From the NCBI GenBank assembly GCA_944325695.1, contig CALVBA010000003.1, positions 20,908-84,907 on the forward strand: DNA of 64,000 bases, read 5' to 3'. Numbering within the stretch: the first letter of the stretch is position 1; each line of letters begins with the position of its first letter. The stretch is from an uncultured Anaeroplasmataceae bacterium. Lineage in GTDB: Bacteria; Bacillota_I; Bacilli_A; Acholeplasmatales; Anaeroplasmataceae. This document shows positions 46,139-57,193 of the stretch, one piece after another. Under the pieces are notes generated by a model. The model searched no databases and was not told the DNA's origin. It was given only the letters and a program-made list of their open reading frames with translations. A program made the translations under genes and the position numbers.

Positions 46139-46846
46139 TTATTCTTTTACTTGTGTTCTCATATTAGGAAAAAACACTTCAATCCTTTCATCAGTAAATA
46201 CTCTATCAATTGTTTCACCAATAAAAGTAAAGCTTTCATAACCTTTACTTCTAAGCATTTGTCTTGATAAAACTAAATAACTTACAACCATATCGATGAT
46301 CATCACAATCCAAATGGTTTTAATAATGATGGTGGCAATTTTTTTAGGCCAACTTTCAATAAAGCAAGCTAGATACGGATAAACAAATTTAGCTAATAAA
46401 AAACCGCATACACCCCAAAATAGCGCAATATAAACAGTCGTTCTTCCATCAATATTAGTTGGTAAATGCGAATAGTCCCATGCGATTTGTCCGCTGATAA
46501 GTTCTAATCCCCATGAAGCAAAATATTCAATTCCACCACCAACAATTGAACCATAGACAATGCAGTGATACCATTCTTTAATCTTGCTTAATCCGACCAT
46601 TAAAAGCATAATTCCAAAACCATAAAGAGGATTTAGGGGTAAAAACATTTCCCCACGATGGGTCATAAATTCTCCTGTTTTCATTAAATGAAGGATATCT
46701 TCATAAATAACGCCTAATAAACTACCAATAATAAAAATTGTTAAATATTTATAAAAACATTCGCCTTTGGCAAAAGTGTTACTTTCTTCTTGAATTGTTT
46801 CATCTGAACTAATAATCTTTTCAATCATATCTGCACATCCATTCAT
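46139..46846 (-). CDS. Putative ABC-transporter type IV membrane protein (CmpB family)
   Basis: 235 residues with five or six helices and the motif MTHRGEMFLPLNPLYGFG, matching the CmpB family (NRG ... P..P.YG). Function unknown in most hosts; often near sporulation or envelope genes. The start is uncertain: ATG 46846 or ATG 46828, the latter preceded by GGATG. Next to the glycosyltransferase gene. Confidence 0.82.
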   Translation of the reverse strand: MNGCADMIEKIISSDETIQEESNTFAKGECFYKYLTIFIIGSLLGVIYEDILHLMKTGEFMTHRGEMFLPLNPLYGFGIMLLMVGLSKIKEWYHCIVYGSIVGGGIEYFASWGLELISGQIAWDYSHLPTNIDGRTTVYIALFWGVCGFLLAKFVYPYLACFIESWPKKIATIIIKTIWIVMIIDMVVSYLVLSRQMLRSKGYESFTFIGETIDRVFTDERIEVFFPNMRTQVKE

Positions 46847-46916
46847 TACTTATAATATATTCATTATTATATAACATTTTACATATTATGACAATATTTG
46901 CATTTAATATATAGCG

Positions 46917-47357
46917 TTATTTGATTTTACTTGATATTTGACGACAAATATCATTAGCACGATTAACAAATTTGATTCGATATTTTTTAAGAGTAGTTTT
47001 GATATATAAATTACCACTATGTCGGATTTTATTTTTAAATACTAAAGATGGCTTGTATTCTATAGCAATAATATCATGATAATTAACCAAGATATCTTTA
47101 TTACGTTTATGAATCACTAATAAATCATCTTTAAGTGTTAAAATAATATCTTTTGACAAGATATATTTAATTAAATTATAAAGGCAATTAAATAAAATAA
47201 TTAAAAAGACGATTTCAACAAAAAACGCAATAACACGATACTTAGTTAACGGTGTTTGTTCAAAGAAAAAAACTAAAAACAAATAAATAAAAAAATATAC
47301 TAATATTTGTATTAAACGTTTTTTTAACTCTTGTTTATTTTTGAAATATTCAGTCAT
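46917..47357 (-). CDS. Small membrane protein, fourth gene of the ger operon
   Basis: 146 residues with two helices (about 14-33 and 42-66) and a beta-rich tail (about 75-146) that looks like a PH-type domain (ILTLKDDLLVIHKRNKDILVNYHDIIAIEYK). It overlaps gerAB as ATGA and has its own AGGAAGG site, so it is co-translated with the germinant receptor. It is larger than the known D-subunits and I do not recognise it. Confidence 0.75.
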   Translation of the reverse strand: MTEYFKNKQELKKRLIQILVYFFIYLFLVFFFEQTPLTKYRVIAFFVEIVFLIILFNCLYNLIKYILSKDIILTLKDDLLVIHKRNKDILVNYHDIIAIEYKPSLVFKNKIRHSGNLYIKTTLKKYRIKFVNRANDICRQISSKIK

Positions 47358-48388
47358 TTTATTCCTTCCTTTCTAAAACAAAGCACAGTTGGTACTACAA
47401 CTGTTATTCCTATTATTATTGTACCATAAAAAGTAGAATCCGGATTTATTTTTACATAATTTAACATAAACATTGCTACTAATAGAATAATTACAAAAAG
47501 AAAATGACTAATAGCATCTTTATTAAATAATTTTTTTAATCCATCTTTAAATAAATACCAATAAACATAAAGTTTAATTAACATCGTTGATAAAAAAATC
47601 ACAACACTAATTGATTCTAATCGTGATAAAAAATCTAGTACTTCGATTATTCCAATTGAAGTAAATAACGGATATTTTAAGGAGGTGATAAAATTTTCAC
47701 CTAAAATTCCTAAACACATAATAATTAAAATAAAAAAAATGATAAAAGTAATTAAATGGCTTTTATAAAAAATTTTATCTTTGCCTTTTTCTAAATTTAG
47801 GAAAAAAGATAATAAGAAAAATGATTCGATAAAAGGTCTATAAAGAAAATAATTTATATTTTTCATTAAATCTTCTACATATACTGGTATAATTGGTAAA
47901 ATATTATTAATCGAAAAAAGATTTATACTGGATATTCCTAAAAGTGATAAAAAAATTATAATAATAATAAATAAAACCACACTTGTTCGTGCAAAAGTTT
48001 TTACAGTTTGTTTTGTAAAATAAGATAACAGTATAATAATTAAGAAAAATAATAAATTTTTTTTAACACTGACTAAATCTACTCCTGTAACAAAATTTAA
48101 ATAGTTATTAATCACAAAATTTATCTCAACAACAAGAATAAGCATTATAATTAAAATTACCATTTTACTTATTAATTTAAATTTAGAATTTGTAAGTATT
48201 TTAAAAAAACTTGTATCTGAATATTTTTGTAAAATTTTTGTATAGATAGAGGCTAAAAGAAAGCTAATTAAATACGCTATAATTAATCCTTGATAAGCAT
48301 GACGCCCCTTGTTAGCTATTTCTAATACGGTATTTGCCAAAGAAGACAAAACCATAATCGCAATACCTTGATGATATTTAATTTTCAT
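47354..48388 (-). CDS. gerAB: Spore germination receptor subunit B
   Basis: 344 residues with ten predicted helices of the amino-acid permease type (GerB family), the germinant-binding subunit in the inner spore membrane. The start overlaps the gerAC stop as ATGA. Confidence 0.9.
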   Translation of the reverse strand: MKIKYHQGIAIMVLSSLANTVLEIANKGRHAYQGLIIAYLISFLLASIYTKILQKYSDTSFFKILTNSKFKLISKMVILIIMLILVVEINFVINNYLNFVTGVDLVSVKKNLLFFLIIILLSYFTKQTVKTFARTSVVLFIIIIIFLSLLGISSINLFSINNILPIIPVYVEDLMKNINYFLYRPFIESFFLLSFFLNLEKGKDKIFYKSHLITFIIFFILIIMCLGILGENFITSLKYPLFTSIGIIEVLDFLSRLESISVVIFLSTMLIKLYVYWYLFKDGLKKLFNKDAISHFLFVIILLVAMFMLNYVKINPDSTFYGTIIIGITVVVPTVLCFRKEGIK

Positions 48389-49389
48389 TTAGCAAACCCG
48401 CTTTCTTTTACTTTAATTGTAACATTTAAAATGATAGGTATTTGACGATAAAATGTTTTAATATCTTGTATATTAAGAAACTGAACGGGGTATCTTTTAT
48501 AAAATAATTCCATTAATCCTAATGGATCTAATTTTTGATTTTGGAGATTTTTAAATGTAGTATTAAGATTATCAATTAACTCTTTTTTAAGTTGATTCAT
48601 TTCTTCTATATCGGGTTTTTTAGTTGCTAGAAAAGCAATTTGAATTTCTAAATCAATTATAATTTCTTTCAAATTAATCTTTTTTTTAGATTTACTAAGT
48701 TCGACTTTAGGAAAAAATTCTCCTAATTTAATAAAACTATTTTTAAAATTACCATCTATTATTTCAATATAATCTAAATAATCTTCTAATAAATCAAACT
48801 GATATTCATATCCATCGAAAATAGCTCCTCCACTTACTAATAAATCTTCGTCTACCAGTGGAATAATTAATGCTTGTTTATCATTTCTGACAACCTCCAT
48901 AATTCGATGAAAATCAGCCGTTTTCAATGGTGATTTATCAAGTTTTTTTTCAATACTACTTTTAATATTAAATGATTTTACATTCTGGACATCATTTTCA
49001 AATAACAAACTAGCTTCATCTTTAGCGATTATTATGAAAGTATTAAACCTAATATAAGGACTGTCTAAAAGAAAGTTAAGAATATCAGACATCTTTTCTA
49101 AAGCAGTTTTACCAATTATAATTACCCCTAAATGTGATAAATATGGGTGATTAGTCATTTTAGCATCGGCATCTTTAATCGCCATATTTAAACTTTCACC
49201 ACTACTTTTTACAATTTCCGCTTTAAAATCAGCATCAGTTTTCTCCCCTTTTACTACTTCTAAAGTCAAGTTATAATTGTTATCTTGAAAATCAATTGCA
49301 ATTCCAGAAACAATCTTATAATCTTCTATTTCATGTTTACCGCATCCTGTTATAAAAAAAAGCAAAAACACCATTATTAGTTTACGCAT
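48385..49389 (-). CDS. gerAC: Spore germination receptor lipoprotein subunit C
   Basis: 334 residues with a lipoprotein signal (lipobox FITGC) and the GerAC domain ending in PIILNVTIKVKESG. ATG 49389 is preceded at eight bases by AAGGAG, which lies in the last codons of gerAA. Gene order is A-C-B, not the A-B-C of Bacillus subtilis. Confidence 0.9.
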   Translation of the reverse strand: MRKLIMVFLLFFITGCGKHEIEDYKIVSGIAIDFQDNNYNLTLEVVKGEKTDADFKAEIVKSSGESLNMAIKDADAKMTNHPYLSHLGVIIIGKTALEKMSDILNFLLDSPYIRFNTFIIIAKDEASLLFENDVQNVKSFNIKSSIEKKLDKSPLKTADFHRIMEVVRNDKQALIIPLVDEDLLVSGGAIFDGYEYQFDLLEDYLDYIEIIDGNFKNSFIKLGEFFPKVELSKSKKKINLKEIIIDLEIQIAFLATKKPDIEEMNQLKKELIDNLNTTFKNLQNQKLDPLGLMELFYKRYPVQFLNIQDIKTFYRQIPIILNVTIKVKESGFAK

Positions 49390-49394
49390 CACAA

Positions 49395-50774
49395 CTACTC
49401 CTTTTTTCGATTTGGATATTTAAAATATGTTTTACTAACATGTAAAACATTAAATGAAAACATTTCTGTAACGTAATTTCTTTCAAAAGATTCAAGTGAA
49501 TTAACATATATAACTAATAAAAGCGATCCAATAATTAACCCATTAATTCCTAATAAAGCTGACATTATAATTAAAAAAAGGCGAAAGATAATAGTCGATG
49601 TATTTAATTTTCGATTAATTAAACCTGTAACACTCGCTAATGCGACAACTATAACTGAAGAAATACTAATTAATTTAGCCTCAACTGTCGCCTGACCAAT
49701 AATTAATGTTCCTACAATACTTAAACTTGTCCCTAAAGCAGTGGGAATTTTAGTTCCCGCCTCTTTTAAAACTTCAAATGCTAATTGTAATACCAGAACT
49801 TCTAGAGTTGAAGGAAAAGGTACCCCTTGTCGTGATGATTGAATCGATAAGGCAAGCTTTGTGGGAATTAACTCTTGATGATAAGTAATTAAACAAATAT
49901 ATGCTCCAGGTAAAACAATTGACAAAAAGTATCCAGTAAAGCGAATTATTCGATTTACTGAAGCATAAAGGTAGTTTACATAGTAGTCATCAACAGTATG
50001 AAAATTTTCATAAAATAAATAAGGGGCATATAAAACCATGGGACTACCATCACAAATAATGCCGATTTTTCCTTCTAATAACTTAAAAGCTAATACATCA
50101 GGTCTTTCGGTATCACCTATCCCTTTATAAGGACTTAAGTAAAAATCAGTTATACGATCGCGTAACAAATTAGAATCGATTGATAAAGAATCAAGGTTAT
50201 TATTGATTCGTTTTTTAATTAAAGACAGTGCTTTTTGATCAACGATATCCTCAACATAAACCAAAGCAATCATTCCATTATCATTACTATTTAAAGTAAT
50301 ATAATTTACTTTAAATTTGTGAGTTCTAATTCGTCTTCTAACAAGCGAGACATTAATTAAAATATTTTCGATAAAACCATCACGTGGACCGTTTATCAAA
50401 CTCTCATTAACCGGTTCACTAACACTACGAAAAATATTGTTTTTAACATCAACAATTAAATATTCATCATCAGAAGTTAAAACAATACAATCACCAGTAA
50501 GCATTTTATTAATTGCTTTATCAAGATCTTTTTCAAATGCGATATTTCCCGTTGTAATAAAGTTTTTTACATCGCCATAGGCCAGTAAAGGTTTAATGAT
50601 TAGTTCTCCTATTAAATTAGGATTGGACAATCCATTAATAAAGCATATTTTGCATAACAATTTCTTATCGTATGCACTATATACATCTTTTGTTAAAAAA
50701 GAGTCATCATTTTGAAACAACTTTTTAATTTCTTTTTCTTTTTTTTCAATTTTTGTTGTTGAAATAGCTATCAC
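49395..50774 (-). CDS. gerAA: Spore germination receptor subunit A
   Basis: 459 residues with a soluble N-terminal region (about 1-265) containing GDTERPDVLAFKLLEGKIGIICDGSPMVLYAPYLF, then about five helices with RQGVPFPSTLEVLVLQLAFEVLKEAGTKIP, all hallmarks of GerA family A subunits. The start is uncertain: the GTG at 50774 has no clear ribosome site and no better codon is nearby. Confidence 0.92.
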   Translation of the reverse strand: MIAISTTKIEKKEKEIKKLFQNDDSFLTKDVYSAYDKKLLCKICFINGLSNPNLIGELIIKPLLAYGDVKNFITTGNIAFEKDLDKAINKMLTGDCIVLTSDDEYLIVDVKNNIFRSVSEPVNESLINGPRDGFIENILINVSLVRRRIRTHKFKVNYITLNSNDNGMIALVYVEDIVDQKALSLIKKRINNNLDSLSIDSNLLRDRITDFYLSPYKGIGDTERPDVLAFKLLEGKIGIICDGSPMVLYAPYLFYENFHTVDDYYVNYLYASVNRIIRFTGYFLSIVLPGAYICLITYHQELIPTKLALSIQSSRQGVPFPSTLEVLVLQLAFEVLKEAGTKIPTALGTSLSIVGTLIIGQATVEAKLISISSVIVVALASVTGLINRKLNTSTIIFRLFLIIMSALLGINGLIIGSLLLVIYVNSLESFERNYVTEMFSFNVLHVSKTYFKYPNRKKE

Positions 50775-50852
50775 CAGTAATATTATTTACAGTTTTTACT
50801 TTTTTATTTATCTATTTTACGTTATAATATAAGATATAAGGGGTGATTTTTT

Positions 50853-51920
50853 ATGACGAATATTACTGATTATGTTTTAAAAAATCAGAAAATGATTTCA
50901 TTTAAAAATCATAATGTTGTCGATTTAATTGTTTTAACACAAATCGGTTATTTAAATTATGATCAAACTATTTTTTATCGGCCATTTGGTTTAAAAACGT
51001 TACTTAAAAAAAATCAACCTCACCTTTTAAGACATACCCTTTGCTTTAAACAAAACATCCGATTAGTAAATGCGATTAATAATTCAAAAAGATTCAATAG
51101 ATGCTATCTTGATTATTATTTAAATATCATCAACCACAAAAGACCAACTCAATTTTGTGCGATGACTTTTATTTTTAAAGATTTTATTTATGTATGTTAT
51201 CGAGGGACAGATACTTTTATTTGTGGGTGGAAAGAAGACGTTAATTTTGTTATGCAAAAATATAATAAATCTTTAATTCAAGCTAAAGAATATTTAACTA
51301 AAATGATATTACTTTTCCCAAATAAAAAAATTATTGTGGGAGGCCATTCCAAAGGTGGACACTTAGCGGTATATGCCGCATGTATGCAAAAAGAAAAATT
51401 AAAAAACCATATTGAAAAAATTTATGACTTTGACGGATTAGGTTTTAAAAAAGAGTTTTATCAAAATAAAAAATATCTACAAACACGCGATAAAATTATT
51501 AAAATTGTCCCAGAAACATGTTTAATTGGTACTATTTTAAAACTTCCAGAAAAATATTTAACGATCAAATCCAACGCAAGAGGTATTATGCAACATGACC
51601 TACATTCATGGTTAGTAAAAGGTTCTGATTTTATTTATGTAAAAGATATTTCTCGTTTTTCTAAATCTTTTTCCTTAAATGTCGAACACTGGCTGGTCGA
51701 TAATTTTAATCAAGTTAGATATTTAGCTAAATGTATTTTTGAAGTGTTTGATGTCTTAGATATTAAAGATTTATATGACTTACAAGAAAATTTAACCAAT
51801 AATTTATTTCGTCTTTTTAGAACCTTTTTAAAATTAGATGCTAAAAATGATAAATTCATCTTTAAATCGTTAATTAGAATCTATATTGATCAAGTGAAAT
51901 TGTGGTTTAATAAAAAATAG
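50853..51920 (+). CDS. DUF2974 (Mbeg1-like) alpha/beta hydrolase
   Basis: 355 residues with a lipase-like core: FKDFIYVCYRGTD, nucleophile elbow GGHSKGGHLA and the family segment IYDFDGLGFKKEFYQ. Substrate unknown; relatives are common in gut Firmicutes. AGGGGTGA precedes the ATG. Divergent from the ger operon, and convergent with pdxK. Confidence 0.88.
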   Translation: MTNITDYVLKNQKMISFKNHNVVDLIVLTQIGYLNYDQTIFYRPFGLKTLLKKNQPHLLRHTLCFKQNIRLVNAINNSKRFNRCYLDYYLNIINHKRPTQFCAMTFIFKDFIYVCYRGTDTFICGWKEDVNFVMQKYNKSLIQAKEYLTKMILLFPNKKIIVGGHSKGGHLAVYAACMQKEKLKNHIEKIYDFDGLGFKKEFYQNKKYLQTRDKIIKIVPETCLIGTILKLPEKYLTIKSNARGIMQHDLHSWLVKGSDFIYVKDISRFSKSFSLNVEHWLVDNFNQVRYLAKCIFEVFDVLDIKDLYDLQENLTNNLFRLFRTFLKLDAKNDKFIFKSLIRIYIDQVKLWFNKK

Positions 51921-51940
51921 ACCATTGAAATGGTCTAAAT
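51918..51940. terminator. Bidirectional terminator between DUF2974 gene and pdxK
   Basis: A TAGACCATT / AATGGTCTA hairpin includes the stop codon of the plus-strand gene and has T-rich tails on both strands. Confidence 0.7.
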
Positions 51941-52735
51941 TTTATCTAAATATTTTTCAAACGGAACACCAAAACGTGGATCATTATTACTTAAATATGT
52001 CTCTTTAATAACTAGATAAATCCAGTCTATTGCTTTTTGGCAGGCTGTAAAAAAATTATTTGTTTGCTTATAATAACCAACAAATACGCTTGCAAAAATA
52101 TCTCCCGTCCCTGCATAATTTACAGGGATTTTTTCTTTGGCAATTATCTTGATAGTATCTTTTTCAAAACAAACAATGCCAAACTTATTAAAGTCAAAAC
52201 TAACTCCTGTAATAATTCCTTTTTTAATTCCATTTTCAGATACGATTTTAATCATCTGTTGGATATCTTCAATCGTGTAATTATCATTATATGGTCTATT
52301 AAGAAGAAAAAATAATTCCGTGATATTGGGAATAATGATATCTGATTGTTTACATAATTGCCACATTTTATTCGCATATTGCATATCAAAATGAGAATAA
52401 AATTTTCCATTATCCGCCATTACAGGGTCAACAATGATTAGACTATGAGATTTTTTTGTTATATCAATTATAAAATCAAGTTGTTTTGAATTTAATAAAT
52501 ACCCCGTTAAAATAATATCATAAGATGCATTTAATCCTTTAAAATGATCATAAAAAGCCTCTAATTGTGAAGTTAAATCAATTATCTTTGACCCTTTAAA
52601 ACCCGTATGTGCTGAAAGTAAGGCAGTTGGTAAAAGATTTACTTCCATTTTAAAATGCGATAAAATAGGTAAAATAACCGCATAAGAGCATCTTCCAACA
52701 CAAGATATATCATTAATCGTTAAAACTTTTGTCAT
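51935..52735 (-). CDS. pdxK: Pyridoxal / pyridoxamine kinase
   Basis: 266 residues of the ribokinase superfamily. It starts VLTINDISCVGRCSYAVILPILSHFK with LLPTALLSAHTGF, typical of the PdxY / PdxK subgroup in Firmicutes, and has the GTGD anion hole in NYAGTGDIFASVF. It makes pyridoxal phosphate from dietary B6. It begins five nt after the gdhA stop. Its product is not a cofactor of glutamate dehydrogenase, though transaminases that use glutamate need it. Confidence 0.9.
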   Translation of the reverse strand: MTKVLTINDISCVGRCSYAVILPILSHFKMEVNLLPTALLSAHTGFKGSKIIDLTSQLEAFYDHFKGLNASYDIILTGYLLNSKQLDFIIDITKKSHSLIIVDPVMADNGKFYSHFDMQYANKMWQLCKQSDIIIPNITELFFLLNRPYNDNYTIEDIQQMIKIVSENGIKKGIITGVSFDFNKFGIVCFEKDTIKIIAKEKIPVNYAGTGDIFASVFVGYYKQTNNFFTACQKAIDWIYLVIKETYLSNNDPRFGVPFEKYLDKI

Positions 52736-52740
52736 GAAAA

Positions 52741-54093
<1,353 letters not shown>

Positions 54094-54099
54094 TCATAC

Positions 54100-54128
54100 A
54101 TTATACTCAATTTAATTTATAAAAGTAA
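54100..54128 (-). promoter_or_regulatory. Promoter of gdhA-pdxK
   Basis: On the minus strand, TTACTT, 17 bp, TATAAT (54105-54100), 19 nt before the gdhA start. Moderate match. Confidence 0.45.
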
Positions 54129-54139
54129 AGTTTTTTTGA

Positions 54140-56167
54140 TTATTTAATAGTTAAAAAATCTTTATTTAAATAGCTTATTATTCTATTAAGCCGTCTTTGA
54201 TTAAATTTTTCTAAACGCATTAAACTTATCAACGGTAAATTATCTATTTTAATAACTTCACTATCTTTTTTCCCCTTAATTAATTTATGATAAAATCCTT
54301 GTGTAAAAAAATGATTTTCTAATTCGACAATTTTACTAAATTCATTATACTTTTTTACCTTTATATTCCAAGGAATTCCTACACGTCGATAAAGTACTTC
54401 ATCGGTAATATCCAATTTTTCTTCGTTATTATAAAAAGAAGTTATTTCTTTAGAAAAATAAGTATTTTTATTAGAAAAAACTTGTATTTGCGCATTTAAA
54501 CATTGCCCATTTAACCCTTCACCAATAATAATTTGATATACACCATCCATAACCTCTTTTGTATTGGTATAGTCATTATAAAATTGTAAATCTTCATAAT
54601 TAATAAAAAATTCTAACACCTTTTTCTCATCTTTTTTAAAACTACACTTCTGAAAATCTAATAATTTTATACCTTCATTATAAATTTGTTTATCGGGATA
54701 TTTAATAAATAAAAAAACCGTTTGTAAACCTTGCATTAAACTACAATTTTTTACTTGAATACAAACCTTTATACGATCATGCTTGTATAAAAAGTTTTTA
54801 CTAACTTCTAGATTTTCATATGTATATGTAGAATAAGACATTCCTGATGAAAAAGGAAAGTAAACTTTTTGATTATATTTATAAAAATAGTGGTATCCAT
54901 GATTTACACTCGATTTATATAACAATTGTTTTTTACTTTCATCAATCGACATTTTTCCCCACGTATATGATAACCGACCACTAAAATTATCTTCACCATA
55001 TAAGAGTTTCATTAAAGCTTTATATGTTTTAACACCTAAATTTGGAAGGAAAATTATAGTTTTTAATTCATCTAAAATAGTATCATAAAATGGCGCATTT
55101 AAAACTACAACTATTACATCACCTTTTTTTTCTTTTAATAGAAGTTTTAATTCTACAAATGTTTTTTCCTCATACTCATAAAAAATAATTTTATATTTAT
55201 ATTTGTCGTATTCTTTTTTAAATTGTTTTATTTGATAATCATCCTGTTTAAAATCAAAAATCTTATAATTATTAGTATAACTATCGATATCATCATAAAA
55301 ACAACCGTTTACGATATCATCAAATTTATTAATTGATTGTCCTATTACAATAGAACATGTTTTTTTTATCGGTAAAATATTATTATCATTACGTAGAAGA
55401 CAAATTCCTTCTAAAGCTATTTTATTAAGGGTTTCATCTTCTAATTGTTTATCATAAATATTATTTAAAGTTCGTTTTAAATTACCGTTTTGATATGCTT
55501 TATCTTTTATTTTTTCATATTCAACTTCTAACATAGAAAAAAGCTGTTGTAAATAGTTGGCATCAGTTAAAATTAAAGTATAGTCATTAATTTGATCAAT
55601 CGTTATTATATCGTATTTCGAAGCAACAATTTTGTTTTGCAAGCGTTGTTTACTAAAGGTATTTTTATGAAAAACCTCGCCATTAATTAAGTTTACTTCA
55701 GTGATAACGCCATCAACCAAATCTAGATTATCAAGTAAAGGTTTTAAATAAAAATCATATAATAATCGCTTATCAATAATTGCCATTTTATCTAATTGAT
55801 CTGTTAATAAACCATATCCTGCTAATAAAATTCCTAAATTATATTCTTTTAATCCTTTTATTAAGTGATTTAGTAAAAAGGAAGCTGCTTGAGGATCTTC
55901 TGATAATAACTTTTCGTGATAAAAAGGACTGTTGATACTCGCCTTTAATCCTACTAATGTCGTTTTATTTTGTTTTATGACTTCTTGTGCTAGAATACGC
56001 CCGTAATCATATAATAAACGCTTATTAAAACTGTTTCCTATACCATCTAATGATGGCATATGCTTAAAAACTAAATCGTATGCAAGTAGTTTAAAATCAC
56101 CTCTAAGAGTTAACATTTTGATTACTTGCTCATATGGTAAATCATTATACCAATTTCTTCTATCCAT
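54140..56167 (-). CDS. Glycoside hydrolase family 3-like protein without the usual nucleophile motif
   Basis: 675 residues. The C-terminal two thirds fit GH3: domain 2 with LEGICLLRNDNNILPI, PNLGVKTYKALMKLLYGEDNFSGRLSYTWGK, PFSSGMSYSTYTY, and a fibronectin-like end. The N-terminal half is a degenerate barrel: where active beta-glucosidases have a MSDW nucleophile segment, this reads GVITEVNLINGE. It has no signal peptide. AAGGTG supports ATG 56167. It may bind rather than cut sugars, or use another residue. Confidence 0.78.
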   Translation of the reverse strand: MDRRNWYNDLPYEQVIKMLTLRGDFKLLAYDLVFKHMPSLDGIGNSFNKRLLYDYGRILAQEVIKQNKTTLVGLKASINSPFYHEKLLSEDPQAASFLLNHLIKGLKEYNLGILLAGYGLLTDQLDKMAIIDKRLLYDFYLKPLLDNLDLVDGVITEVNLINGEVFHKNTFSKQRLQNKIVASKYDIITIDQINDYTLILTDANYLQQLFSMLEVEYEKIKDKAYQNGNLKRTLNNIYDKQLEDETLNKIALEGICLLRNDNNILPIKKTCSIVIGQSINKFDDIVNGCFYDDIDSYTNNYKIFDFKQDDYQIKQFKKEYDKYKYKIIFYEYEEKTFVELKLLLKEKKGDVIVVVLNAPFYDTILDELKTIIFLPNLGVKTYKALMKLLYGEDNFSGRLSYTWGKMSIDESKKQLLYKSSVNHGYHYFYKYNQKVYFPFSSGMSYSTYTYENLEVSKNFLYKHDRIKVCIQVKNCSLMQGLQTVFLFIKYPDKQIYNEGIKLLDFQKCSFKKDEKKVLEFFINYEDLQFYNDYTNTKEVMDGVYQIIIGEGLNGQCLNAQIQVFSNKNTYFSKEITSFYNNEEKLDITDEVLYRRVGIPWNIKVKKYNEFSKIVELENHFFTQGFYHKLIKGKKDSEVIKIDNLPLISLMRLEKFNQRRLNRIISYLNKDFLTIK

Positions 56168-56220
56168 ATTTATCACCTTCAAACCTTATTGTGATAATTT
56201 TATGGAATTTTATACCAATA

Positions 56221-56249
56221 AAAAAAAGAAAACGGTTGTTTTCTTTTTA
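56221..56249 (-). terminator. Terminator of mrp
   Basis: A perfect AAAAAGAAAAC / GTTTTCTTTTT stem with a four-base loop directly at the mrp stop. Confidence 0.75.
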
Positions 56250-57095
56250 TTTTAAATGCATTTTAACTAATTTTTTAACATTATTTAACTCTTTTAAAAC
56301 TTTTATTGCTTCTGATAAATCTGGTAATTCCACATTTTCGATTGTTCCATTATCAATGGCTTTGGTAATATTATTTTCAATTGGTAATTTAGCTAAAACA
56401 TTTAAATGATATTCCTTTGCAATCTCATCAATTTTAGATTCCCCAAAAACTTGAATTTTTTCATCGCAGCATGGACATTTAATATAACTCATATTTTCTA
56501 CTAAACCTAAAATTTTAACATCCATCATATTAGCCATTTTAATTGCTTTTTCAACAATCATTTTAACTAAATCTTGCGGTGAGGAAACGATTATAACTCC
56601 GTCAATTGGTAGACTTTGATATACTGTTAGAGGTACATCACCAGTTCCAGGTGGCATATCAACGAATAAATAATCAACATCTTCCCAACAAACATCACTA
56701 TAGAACTGTTTAACAGCACCACTAATCATTGATCCACGCCAACATATTGGTGTTGTAGAACTTTCAATTAAATTGTTAGCAGAAATAATTTTGATATTAT
56801 TAGCACTAACGTTTGGCAACATTCCATCTTCACAACCCTGAACATGCCCTAAAGTATTAAAAGCCTTAGGAATAGATGGTCCTGTAATATCAGCATCTAA
56901 AATCCCAACTTTATAGCCTTCTTTGTTCATGGCAACAGCTAAAAGAGAAGTGACTAATGATTTACCTACTCCACCTTTACCACTAGCAATAGCAATTATT
57001 TTTTTAATTCTGCTTCGTTTATTTGGTTGTGCAAGTAAACCTTCTTTACTACATTTTTGTTCGCAATTTTTGCAATCATGATTACAACTACTCAT
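56247..57095 (-). CDS. Mrp / NBP35-type ATPase (iron-sulfur cluster carrier)
   Basis: 282 residues with an N-terminal cysteine cluster (Cys4, Cys8, Cys11, Cys15) followed by a deviant Walker A GKGGVGKS, GILDADITGPSIP, and the CxxC pair in KCPCCDE that holds a bridging Fe-S cluster. It carries clusters to apoproteins. A four-cysteine N-terminal region links it to the NBP35-like subgroup. Single gene with its own terminator. Confidence 0.93.
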   Translation of the reverse strand: MSSCNHDCKNCEQKCSKEGLLAQPNKRSRIKKIIAIASGKGGVGKSLVTSLLAVAMNKEGYKVGILDADITGPSIPKAFNTLGHVQGCEDGMLPNVSANNIKIISANNLIESSTTPICWRGSMISGAVKQFYSDVCWEDVDYLFVDMPPGTGDVPLTVYQSLPIDGVIIVSSPQDLVKMIVEKAIKMANMMDVKILGLVENMSYIKCPCCDEKIQVFGESKIDEIAKEYHLNVLAKLPIENNITKAIDNGTIENVELPDLSEAIKVLKELNNVKKLVKMHLK

Positions 57096-57160
57096 TTTAT
57101 AATCTCCTATACTTTTTCTTCATTATATCACAACTTTTAAAAATATTCGCCTTATATGCA

Positions 57161-57186
57161 TAAAATGTTGGACAAAGCCCAACATC
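57161..57186 (-). terminator. Terminator of the cpsC-cpsD-cpsB set
   Basis: An ATGTTGG / CCAACAT hairpin, with U-rich tail on the minus strand, eight nt past the cpsB stop. Confidence 0.7.
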
Positions 57187-57193
57187 ATACGCA

